From: CAZAQS01 sp964486825
GTDB taxonomy: Bacteria > Chloroflexota > Anaerolineae > Anaerolineales > UBA4823
Length of the DNA stretch: 5,123 bases
Direction of reading: 5' to 3'
NCBI GenBank assembly: GCA_964486825.1
Contig: CAZAQS010000328.1
Location: 1 to 5,123, forward strand
Below are positions 1 through 5,123 of the stretch, one piece after another. The translations under genes were made by a program, and so were the position numbers. Positions within the stretch are counted from its first letter, which is position 1, and the number at the start of each line of letters is the position of its first letter. Below the pieces are notes generated by a model. That model did no database searches. It had not been told where the DNA came from and saw only the letters and a list, made by a program, of their open reading frames with translations.

Positions 1-531
1 CTGGCTAATCACCTGGATCTAAGAGCCATTCTGACAGAAAACCTGGTTTGGGGGTTTCTAACTGGGATGCTGGTCAGTATCTTTCTCGTTATCAACGTCA
101 AATCCCAACCTGCCTCCCGCCAATCCGAGGGCGCAAAGCTTGCTTTCGATATTACCTGGCCAGGTTTTATTTACGGCCTGGCGGATGCCCTGTTTCTTAA
201 TGTGATGCCGGTCGTGGCAGTTTTCCTTGCAACCGCCCAACTTCCATGGACGGGGAGCCTCCTAGGAAAGGTTATCGTTGCAATCTTAGCTCTGTTAGCA
301 TCCCTCCTGGTTACCCTCACCTATCACCTGGGGTATCCGGAATTCCGCAACAAGCGCGTCCTTATGGTCTTGGTTGGAAACAGCCTCATTACCCTGGCCT
401 ATCTTGTGAGTGGTAATCCTTTTGGAAGCCTTATCAGCCACTCCGTCATGCACATGGCAGCGGTATTGCAGGGGCCGGAAACGACCATCCAGCTGCCGCC
501 ACATCACCAGCCATATTTCGAATTAGGCTAA
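1..531 (+). CDS. Conserved multi-pass membrane protein, C-terminal part (5' end off window)
   Basis: The reading frame is open from the first base to a TAA at 529-531, giving 176 visible residues; the true start lies to the left of the window. Hydrophobic stretches that look like membrane helices lie at about visible residues 15-32, 56-78, 87-108 and 120-137, and a shorter apolar segment near 143-156 carries an HxxxH pair (His147 and His151). Charged or polar loops, such as the one around residues 33-50, separate the helices, and a short polar tail ends the protein. I do not recognise the family. The paired histidines within an apolar segment are reminiscent of CPBP-type intramembrane proteases, but the other CPBP motifs (EExxxR) are not visible, so no function is assigned. 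The gene converges on the minus-strand operon, with 49 bp between the stop codons, so it is probably functionally unrelated to it. The internal ATG at position 67 is not the likely start, because coding sequence continues upstream and the first helix would be cut. Confidence 0.75.
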   Translation: MANHLDLRAILTENLVWGFLTGMLVSIFLVINVKSQPASRQSEGAKLAFDITWPGFIYGLADALFLNVMPVVAVFLATAQLPWTGSLLGKVIVAILALLASLLVTLTYHLGYPEFRNKRVLMVLVGNSLITLAYLVSGNPFGSLISHSVMHMAAVLQGPETTIQLPPHHQPYFELG

Positions 532-580
532 GGGCGGTATGATAAGAAACACCAGGTATGCTTCACGTTTTGACCGATCC

Positions 581-1588
581 CTATTTTAACTGTGGCGCCA
601 CCTGTTCTGCAAAGATCTGCATCTGATCTGTTAATTCGTCCACCGTATCGGCACAGAAGTACGTGCCGCACAAGTGCTTGACGCCTGCTTCGGCGAACTT
701 TTTCGCCTTTTCGACCACTTCATCCGCTGTCCCAATCAAGTTGGTTTCCTCGTGCTTCGTGCCAACCTGGCCTTTCAAAGTGGAGGCGGTAAGCGAAAGG
801 ATATGTTTGTACATCTGGCTGCGGTGGAAGCGCTCTACCGCCTGTTCGTGGGTCGGACCAATATAGGTGATCAGCTGCATTGCAACATCCACCTCGTCAA
901 AACTACGACCTTGTTGATCCAATAGCTCTTTGAAATCGGCTATCCCCTCTCGGGCATGCTCCACGGGCATTCCAGCCGGCAGCCAACCATGACCGTACCT
1001 GGCAGCCCGCCGGTAAGCATTGGGATTGTTGCCACCCACGTACAGAGGTAGTGGATCCTGTTTGGGCTTGGGGAACATTTCCACGTCTTCATAATGGTAG
1101 TATTTTCCTTGGAAGCTGGCTGATCGCTCCTCGAACAGCAGTTTAAGGGCCTGGATGCTCTCCTCCACGAGTTCGCCCCGGTGAGCTTCCCAATCCGGGT
1201 TGAGCGCTTCGAATTCCTCACGATATGCCCCTACCCCAAAACCTAGCAGAAAGCGCCCATTACTAAAATGGTCCAGGGTAGCCACCTGCTTCGCCACCAC
1301 GACAATATCACGCCGCATGGGAGTGATCAGCATGCCCGTACCAAATCGCAAAGTGGTCGTTTCTGCAGCCAGGTAGGCATAGGTAATCAAGGGCTCCCAA
1401 AAGTTGGGCGGTTGGGGGAACTCTTCTCGTACATAGCGCTGGGTCGTCATATGGTCGTTGCCCCATACTGAATGATAGCCAAGGGATTCGGCCAGTTTGG
1501 CGATTTTTACAATGTCTTCTGTGCCAGCAAAGGGCACAGGGTACATCATCCCCTCCATACAGGTAGGTAATCCAACACTGACAATCAT
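581..1588 (-). CDS. LLM-class (luciferase-like) flavin/F420-dependent oxidoreductase
   Basis: This 335-residue protein has the length and pattern of bacterial luciferase-like TIM-barrel oxidoreductases, which transfer hydride or electrons using reduced F420 or FMN in the cytoplasm. Family signs include the Asp45-His46 pair after the second strand, the RFGTG segment at 81-85 followed by a TP motif, the block LDHFSNGRFLLGFGVG at 105-120 with YREEFEAL after it, the PLYVGGNNPNAYRRAARYGHGW region at 181-202, and a C-terminal GTADEVVEKAKKFAEAG segment at 286-302. These resemble the probable F420-dependent LLM subgroup, but cofactor choice cannot be proved from sequence. Cys307 and Cys312 near the C-terminus are a small peculiarity. 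I chose ATG at 1586-1588 because AAGGAGG lies 7 nt upstream; a TTG at 1621 in the same frame has no such site. It is the last gene of the minus-strand operon, 45 bp after the Gfo/Idh/MocA gene. The substrate is unknown. Confidence 0.9.
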   Translation of the reverse strand: MIVSVGLPTCMEGMMYPVPFAGTEDIVKIAKLAESLGYHSVWGNDHMTTQRYVREEFPQPPNFWEPLITYAYLAAETTTLRFGTGMLITPMRRDIVVVAKQVATLDHFSNGRFLLGFGVGAYREEFEALNPDWEAHRGELVEESIQALKLLFEERSASFQGKYYHYEDVEMFPKPKQDPLPLYVGGNNPNAYRRAARYGHGWLPAGMPVEHAREGIADFKELLDQQGRSFDEVDVAMQLITYIGPTHEQAVERFHRSQMYKHILSLTASTLKGQVGTKHEETNLIGTADEVVEKAKKFAEAGVKHLCGTYFCADTVDELTDQMQIFAEQVAPQLK

Positions 1589-1595
1589 CCTCGAA

Positions 1596-1602
1596 CCTCC
1601 TT
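1596..1602 (-). promoter_or_regulatory. Ribosome binding site deciding the start of the LLM oxidoreductase
   Basis: On the minus strand this reads AAGGAGG, a near-perfect Shine-Dalgarno, with a 7-nt spacer to the ATG at 1588. It rules against the 11-residue longer reading that would begin at the TTG at 1621. Confidence 0.8.
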
Positions 1603-1633
1603 GTACTTCTGAAATTAACAATTGAATCCTGCC

Positions 1634-2656
1634 TCAAAAAATCGAACGGGGGTCAACCGGCGCTCCTTGCGTAAATGACCGCAGAGCTGCCTCTACAACC
1701 GTAAGAGCCGCAATTCCTTCATCCGCTCCTGTTTCGGGTTTCGTTTCGCCGCGCATACAGCGGGCAAACTCATCGATTTGGTCAGCCAGGCAGTCCTGCG
1801 GCTCGACACGCACAGCTTCACGGCCTGAAGCGCTTTGAACGGAGAGTTGGGTACGCTCATCTACCTGGCGTGCGTCCGGCCAAACCTGCATATCAACGGT
1901 GCATTCCAGGTTAGCAACATCTCCATAAAAGCGCAGCTCGTAAACTTTGGGGGAAACGTAAGTAGACAGCACGACCACCTGGGCGCCATTGGAAAAAGTG
2001 AGCTGTGCAAAGGCGACATCGTCGATATCAACCGGGGCAGAGGTGTGAGCGAAAAACCCCCGCACACTGCTAATTTCGCCCAATAAATATCGCAAGGTAT
2101 CAATATGATGGATACCCAGCTGCATCAGGGCGCCGCCACGGTTGGTTTGGCGATTACCGCGCCAGTTATCCGGAGAAATGACACCCGGTAATGTAAAAGC
2201 AGCGCTGCCGGCAACGACCTTCCCGAGCCGCCCCGACTCAATCACACTTTTCATGGCCTTACTCGATCCCAACCGGCGCATCTCGAGGTTTACCATTAAA
2301 ACCACACCGGCTTTTACACACTCTGCCTTCATTTGAAGGGCTTCTTGGAGGGTAAGCGCCATGGGTTTTTCAACAAAGACATGCAGACCCCGCGCCGCGC
2401 AGGCATAGGTGATCTCGGGATGTACATGGGCCGGAGCGGTGATGAGTACCCCTTCGACCCCTTTTGTCTCTAATGCTTCTTCAAGCGTAGAAGTGCTACG
2501 GCAGCCAAATTCTGCCGCGAATGTATCGCGGTGGTCAGGGGTGCGGGCATAGCAGGATATTAGATTAAGTATGTTGGAGCGCTGAACTACCGCTGCGAGC
2601 TGCCTGCTCCACCTGGTCCCAACACCAATTATCGCTACTCCAGGCGATTGATCCAT
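1634..2656 (-). CDS. Gfo/Idh/MocA family NAD(P)-dependent oxidoreductase
   Basis: The 340-residue product has the family's two-domain layout: an N-terminal Rossmann domain (about residues 5-125) and a C-terminal alpha/beta domain. Visible motifs are VAIIGVGTRW at 7-16 for dinucleotide binding, TAPAHVHPE at 73-81, the hallmark GLHVFVEKPMAL at 90-101 containing the EKP lysine (Lys97), and GGALMQLGIHHIDTLRYLLG from 174, with the catalytic-type His183 and Asp186. The third glycine of the usual GxGxxG is replaced by Trp16 (GVGTRW). The family generally oxidises or reduces hydroxyl or carbonyl groups on sugars, cyclitols and related polyols, and some members act on imines or amino-acid-derived substrates. 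The substrate here is not evident. The ATG start is supported by AGGAG at 2664-2668 with a 7-nt spacer. That site sits inside the 13-bp gap after the threonine-synthase-like gene, so co-transcription is very likely. Confidence 0.92.
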   Translation of the reverse strand: MDQSPGVAIIGVGTRWSRQLAAVVQRSNILNLISCYARTPDHRDTFAAEFGCRSTSTLEEALETKGVEGVLITAPAHVHPEITYACAARGLHVFVEKPMALTLQEALQMKAECVKAGVVLMVNLEMRRLGSSKAMKSVIESGRLGKVVAGSAAFTLPGVISPDNWRGNRQTNRGGALMQLGIHHIDTLRYLLGEISSVRGFFAHTSAPVDIDDVAFAQLTFSNGAQVVVLSTYVSPKVYELRFYGDVANLECTVDMQVWPDARQVDERTQLSVQSASGREAVRVEPQDCLADQIDEFARCMRGETKPETGADEGIAALTVVEAALRSFTQGAPVDPRSIF

Positions 2657-2669
2657 ATGTGTACTCCTG

Positions 2670-3908
2670 TTAAACCAGGCCCGAACGGCGCATTTCTACC
2701 TGGAGTGATTCCCAGGTTCCGTCGATCTGAGGAATTGGGTTGCTTCCAACGCTCTGGTCTTTAAAACCGCTGGAAGTGTTGATACAAACTACCGCACCTT
2801 CATCCAGGTCTAATTCTGCAAGATGGTTGGCTCCAGCAACAGCAATGGCTGCGGAGAGTTCAGACCACATCCCGGCTCGCCGCATCTGGTCTTGAGCGGC
2901 GTACATCTCAGCCTCGGTAATGGCGAGAGCGGCGCCGTTTGAGCCTTTGACCGCCACCACCCCGCGGTAGCTGTTGACCGGGACCGCTATAGAATAAGCA
3001 TCGGATGGTTCCACCTGCACGTAGGCAACCGGTTGGTCTAATTCCAGGGCGCGTTTGAGAGGAGCGCCAGCGGCTGGTTCGCAGGCGATTAGCCGGGGAA
3101 GGGTGTCGATCAAGCCATATTGTTTTAGTTCGGTAAAACCTTTATAGACACCGAAAAGGAGCTCGGCGAACCCCACCGGTATAAAAACTGCTGCAGGAGC
3201 TCGTCGATCTAACTGCAGATAAAGCTCGTAAGAGATGGTTTTATAGTTTTCAGCACCGAAGGGGTGGTTAGTGGGCGGTATGGTCTGGTTGCTGGCTGGA
3301 TGGTAGTTGAACTCATCAACCAGGCGCCGCATCAGCTCCCAACGCGTCTCTACATCCGGGACCGCCACAACCAGCTGCCCGTAGGCTTGCATAAAACTGG
3401 CAACCGTCGCAGGACGGGGAGTGGATAAGATGACCGCCGGGAGCCCGGCCCGGGCCGAATAGGCAGCAGACGAGGCCCCATGGTTGCCGGAAGAAGCTGC
3501 CACCACTCCGGGAGCGCCAGAATTTACCGCCGCGCTTACTACTGCGAGGTTCAGGCGATCTTTATGACTCCAGGTGGGGTTGCGGCTTTCATCCTTGATA
3601 TAGAACTCAACATCACGACCAGCCTGCTTGAAAGGGAAGGAGATTAGTGGAGTGCCGCCCTCAGCCATGCTCAAGTTTTCTACCAAAGGCGGCAATAAGG
3701 GAGCATATCGAATGAGCCCCGGCAGCGGTGTGATAGAAAGCCAATCCAATGCGGGAGGGTAGTTATATACCAGCTCAAGTGGAGATTTGAAATCCGGTCC
3801 AGCACATTCTGGGCAGCCCTCGACAATAGGGGGGTAAAGGGGATAGGTCTTCTCGCAGTAAAGACAGCGCTGGGATTTTGCTGTAGAAGGTGTGGTCAGG
3901 TTTGACAA
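2670..3908 (-). CDS. Threonine-synthase-like PLP-dependent enzyme with N-terminal zinc ribbon
   Basis: The 412-residue protein belongs to the fold-type II PLP enzymes, closest in style to threonine synthase and its paralogues (for example cysteate synthase). An N-terminal zinc ribbon is formed by Cys15-x2-Cys18 and Cys32-x2-Cys35. Next come the entry motif GGTPL at 84-88, the PLP lysine motif DESRNPTWSHKDR at 106-118 (Lys116 is the expected Schiff-base lysine), the cofactor-ring loop SSGNHG at 139-144, FGAENYKTISYEL at 217-229, and NTSSGFKD at 377-384 near the C-terminus. The usual SFKDR is SHKDR here. The stretch PVGFAELLFG at 244-253 replaces the normal glycine/asparagine-rich phosphate loop (PVGNG type). 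The start is a TTG at 3906-3908 with AGGAG 5 nt upstream; the first internal ATG (Met81) would remove the zinc ribbon. No threonine-pathway genes are adjacent and a second PLP enzyme precedes it, so ordinary threonine synthesis is doubtful. The reaction is unknown. Confidence 0.88.
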   Translation of the reverse strand: MSNLTTPSTAKSQRCLYCEKTYPLYPPIVEGCPECAGPDFKSPLELVYNYPPALDWLSITPLPGLIRYAPLLPPLVENLSMAEGGTPLISFPFKQAGRDVEFYIKDESRNPTWSHKDRLNLAVVSAAVNSGAPGVVAASSGNHGASSAAYSARAGLPAVILSTPRPATVASFMQAYGQLVVAVPDVETRWELMRRLVDEFNYHPASNQTIPPTNHPFGAENYKTISYELYLQLDRRAPAAVFIPVGFAELLFGVYKGFTELKQYGLIDTLPRLIACEPAAGAPLKRALELDQPVAYVQVEPSDAYSIAVPVNSYRGVVAVKGSNGAALAITEAEMYAAQDQMRRAGMWSELSAAIAVAGANHLAELDLDEGAVVCINTSSGFKDQSVGSNPIPQIDGTWESLQVEMRRSGLV

Positions 3909-3913
3909 TTCTT

Positions 3914-3918
3914 CTCCT
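3914..3918 (-). promoter_or_regulatory. Ribosome binding site supporting a TTG start
   Basis: AGGAG on the minus strand lies 5 nt before the TTG at 3906-3908. No ATG or GTG is as well placed, and the reading from this TTG keeps the four zinc-ribbon cysteines, so the TTG is the likely start of the threonine-synthase-like gene. Confidence 0.65.
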
Positions 3919-3955
3919 AATCTATTGAGTAAGGCTGTAATGAAACAATTCCAGC

Positions 3956-4963
3956 TCAGGTGGTATATTTCTCCACTTCCAAATACCTGTCCCGGCTGTC
4001 GGGTAAAATCGTCACAACCCGTTTGCCCGGCCCTAATTCTTCAGCAATCCGCAGGCTTGCCAGGACATTCGCCCCAGACGACATACCGCAGAATATTCCT
4101 TCTCTTTCAGCCAGCTCATGCGCCTGTTGGATTGCTTCTTCATTTGTGATGGACATTACCCGCTCAACCAGGCCGCTTTCCCAAATGTCTACGATGATCC
4201 CGTCAGAAATTCCAGGGATAACCGGGTAATCTTCACGAGAACCCATCATGGGTGAACCTGCAGGTTCGACACCTACGATTAATACATTGGGATTGTGAGC
4301 TTTCAAAGCCTGTGCAACGCCCAAAATTGTACCTCCGGTTCCAACAGAGGTAACAAAAGCATCCAGGTTTCCGCCAGTTTGCTCCAAAATCTCCTGGGCT
4401 GTCCAATCTCGATGGGCAGCTGTGTTGAATGGGTTAGAGAACTGGCGCGCCCACCAGAGATCATCTTGAGATTTTTCCAAATCAAGGCAAATCTGGCGTC
4501 CTGCCAGTTCTATCCGTCCTCCGTGAACGCTCGCCTCAGAGGAGCGAGCCGCAGGATCCGCCTGTGTGCTGGCTTGTTTTTGGCTCAGCGCTTCCGCATC
4601 CACCGTTTCCAGGCCTGCCCCATAGGCTTGCATGATGGCCATTCGAGAACGATTGGCAACTTTCGTGGGAGCATAGGCAACAAACTCATAGCCTTTGATT
4701 GCTGCCACAAAGGCAAGCGCGGTTCCGGTATTGCCGGTGGTTGCTTCGATGATCTTTTTTCCTTCTTTCAAAAAACCTTCCTGCTCGGCATTCTCGATCA
4801 TCAACTTGGCGATGCGATCTTTAATACTGCCAGACGGGTTGAGGAATTCAGGTTTGACAAGGATCTCGGCGCCGTTTCCCTTACCTATGCGGTTCAATCG
4901 AACCAGCGGAATATCCCCGATTAAATCCAACATGCTGTCTACAATTTTTTGATCACGCCTCAT
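3956..4963 (-). CDS. Cysteine-synthase-family PLP-dependent enzyme (CysK/CysM/CBS/SbnA-like)
   Basis: The 335-residue protein shows the full fold-type II signature of O-acetylserine sulfhydrylase relatives, which replace the beta substituent of an activated serine with a nucleophile. The motifs are IGDIPLVRLNRIG at 15-27, KPEFLNPSGSIKDR at 37-50 with the PLP lysine Lys48, the substrate loop ATTGNTG at 74-80 (usually PTSGNTG), QFSNPFNTAAHRD at 174-186, the phosphate loop GTGGT at 208-212, GMSSGAN at 293-299, and PDSRDRYL at 321-328. Core catalytic residues appear intact. Between Gly115 and Gln174 it is about 20 residues longer than typical CysK proteins because of an Ala/Ser/Gln-rich stretch at about 126-149. 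The start ATG at 4961-4963 has AGGAG at 4973-4977 with a 9-nt spacer. The gene ends 47 bp before the threonine-synthase-like gene. Cysteine synthase is possible, but SbnA-type 2,3-diaminopropionate chemistry or another beta-replacement fits equally well. Confidence 0.9.
   Translation of the reverse strand: MRRDQKIVDSMLDLIGDIPLVRLNRIGKGNGAEILVKPEFLNPSGSIKDRIAKLMIENAEQEGFLKEGKKIIEATTGNTGTALAFVAAIKGYEFVAYAPTKVANRSRMAIMQAYGAGLETVDAEALSQKQASTQADPAARSSEASVHGGRIELAGRQICLDLEKSQDDLWWARQFSNPFNTAAHRDWTAQEILEQTGGNLDAFVTSVGTGGTILGVAQALKAHNPNVLIVGVEPAGSPMMGSREDYPVIPGISDGIIVDIWESGLVERVMSITNEEAIQQAHELAEREGIFCGMSSGANVLASLRIAEELGPGKRVVTILPDSRDRYLEVEKYTT
4529..4549. repeat. Inverted repeat inside the insertion of the cysteine-synthase-like gene
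   Basis: GCTCGC at 4529-4534 and GCGAGC at 4544-4549 are exact reverse complements around a 9-nt loop, and further C/G-rich pairing is possible with a bulge. The repeat lies within the segment coding for the extra, low-complexity residues of the PLP enzyme. This could reflect in-frame insertion of a small palindromic element, but six base pairs is short enough to occur by chance. Confidence 0.45.
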
Positions 4964-5020
4964 AAGGGTTAGCTCCTGCTTGGATGATAAATTTGATTGG
5001 TTTGCATTCTTGGCGCTAGA

Positions 5021-5123
5021 CTATCCCACCATTTCTTGAACCATCGGCTTGACAGTACGAGCAAACTCGCGTACTGTCTCGCTAGTGTCGCCTCCCGCAA
5101 TTGGGTGAGGTAGAAAGGTAATA
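5021..5123 (-). CDS. C-terminal end of an upstream operon gene, possibly UGSC-family (5' end off window)
   Basis: On the minus strand a frame enters from the right edge and ends in TAG at 5021-5023, giving 33 complete residues that begin ITFLPHPIAGGDTSETVREF and end in MVQEMVG. The composition looks like real protein: a hydrophobic strand, a His-Pro turn, then an amphipathic helix. The stop is 57 bp before the start of the cysteine-synthase-like gene, a spacing typical of this operon. A PHPxxG motif followed by a helix of the xxVRExA kind at the C-terminus resembles what I recall of UGSC-family (seleno)protein-like proteins. The diagnostic N-terminal motif is outside the window, so this family name is tentative. 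A second frame is also open across this stretch (stop at 4969-4971), but its product is Trp/Arg/Leu-rich and less protein-like. Confidence 0.6.
   Translation of the reverse strand, partial: ITFLPHPIAGGDTSETVREFARTVKPMVQEMVG
5051..5078. repeat. Perfect 9-bp inverted repeat (hairpin) near the 3' end of the upstream gene
   Basis: GACAGTACG at 5051-5059 and CGTACTGTC at 5070-5078 are exact reverse complements separated by 10 nt. An alternative fold extends an 8-bp stem past a two-base bulge with GAG/CTC pairing around a CAAA tetraloop. It lies about 90-115 nt upstream of the cysteine-synthase-like start, inside the last codons of the preceding gene. It has no T-run and precedes that gene's stop codon, so it is not a standard intrinsic terminator. 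It might be an operator or an mRNA processing or stability hairpin. Confidence 0.5.

Noticed and set aside
592..601. Palindrome GTGGCGCCAC near the convergent gene ends, considered as a terminator
   Set aside because: It has no loop and no following T-run and lies inside the coding sequence of the LLM gene. The 532-580 gap also shows no convincing hairpin.
1589..1621. An 11-residue N-terminal extension of the LLM oxidoreductase starting at a TTG
   Set aside because: AAGGAGG sits 7 nt before the ATG at 1588, inside this extension, and family members begin near that methionine.
4295..4924. A 209-codon plus-strand open frame antisense to the cysteine-synthase-like gene
   Set aside because: It lies wholly opposite a gene with clear family motifs, and its product is Cys/Arg/Phe-rich without recognisable domains, so it is a shadow frame.
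4964..5020. Possible promoter for the cysteine-synthase-like gene in the 57-bp gap (TATCAT-like -10)
   Set aside because: No acceptable -35 is found at the right distance, and the short gap fits read-through from the upstream gene.
5049..5077. Plus-strand TTGACA, 17-nt spacer, TACTGT, resembling a promoter
   Set aside because: The -10 matches the consensus at only three positions, it is antisense within a coding end, and the TTGACA overlaps the inverted repeat. Chance is the simpler explanation.

Overview
The window looks like an ordinary bacterial chromosome segment, gene-dense and of balanced base composition. Shine-Dalgarno sites are strong (AGGAG or AAGGAGG), one start is TTG, and gaps are short. 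The mix of an F420-type luciferase-like oxidoreductase, a zinc-ribbon threonine-synthase paralogue and an archaeal-looking cysteine-synthase paralogue suggests an environmental bacterium such as a member of the Chloroflexota. That assignment is an impression from protein style only. No RNA genes, insertion sequences, CRISPR arrays or phage genes were seen.

Layout: (1) Positions 1-531, plus strand: the C-terminal 176 residues of a multi-pass membrane protein of unknown function, whose start lies off the left edge. (2) A 49-bp convergent gap at 532-580 with no recognisable terminator. (3) Positions 581-5123, minus strand: five genes in one direction with gaps of 57, 47, 13 and 45 bp, very likely one operon. 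In transcription order they are: the last 33 codons of a gene entering from the right edge (possibly UGSC-family), a cysteine-synthase-like PLP enzyme, a threonine-synthase-like PLP enzyme with an N-terminal zinc ribbon, a Gfo/Idh/MocA-type NAD(P)-dependent dehydrogenase, and an LLM-class (probably F420-dependent) oxidoreductase.

Together the operon encodes two different fold-type II PLP enzymes, both of families that do beta- or gamma-replacement chemistry on activated amino acids, plus two unrelated oxidoreductases. This is not a standard cysteine or threonine biosynthesis locus: no serine acetyltransferase, homoserine kinase or homoserine dehydrogenase is seen. The arrangement fits a small pathway making or breaking down an unusual amino acid or thiol/sulfonate compound. 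The substrate cannot be read from the sequence.

The most notable details are an altered putative phosphate-binding loop in the threonine-synthase paralogue, a roughly 20-residue low-complexity insertion in the cysteine-synthase paralogue that coincides with a DNA palindrome, and a perfect 9-bp inverted repeat just upstream of the cysteine-synthase paralogue. No stretch longer than 300 bases lacks a gene.
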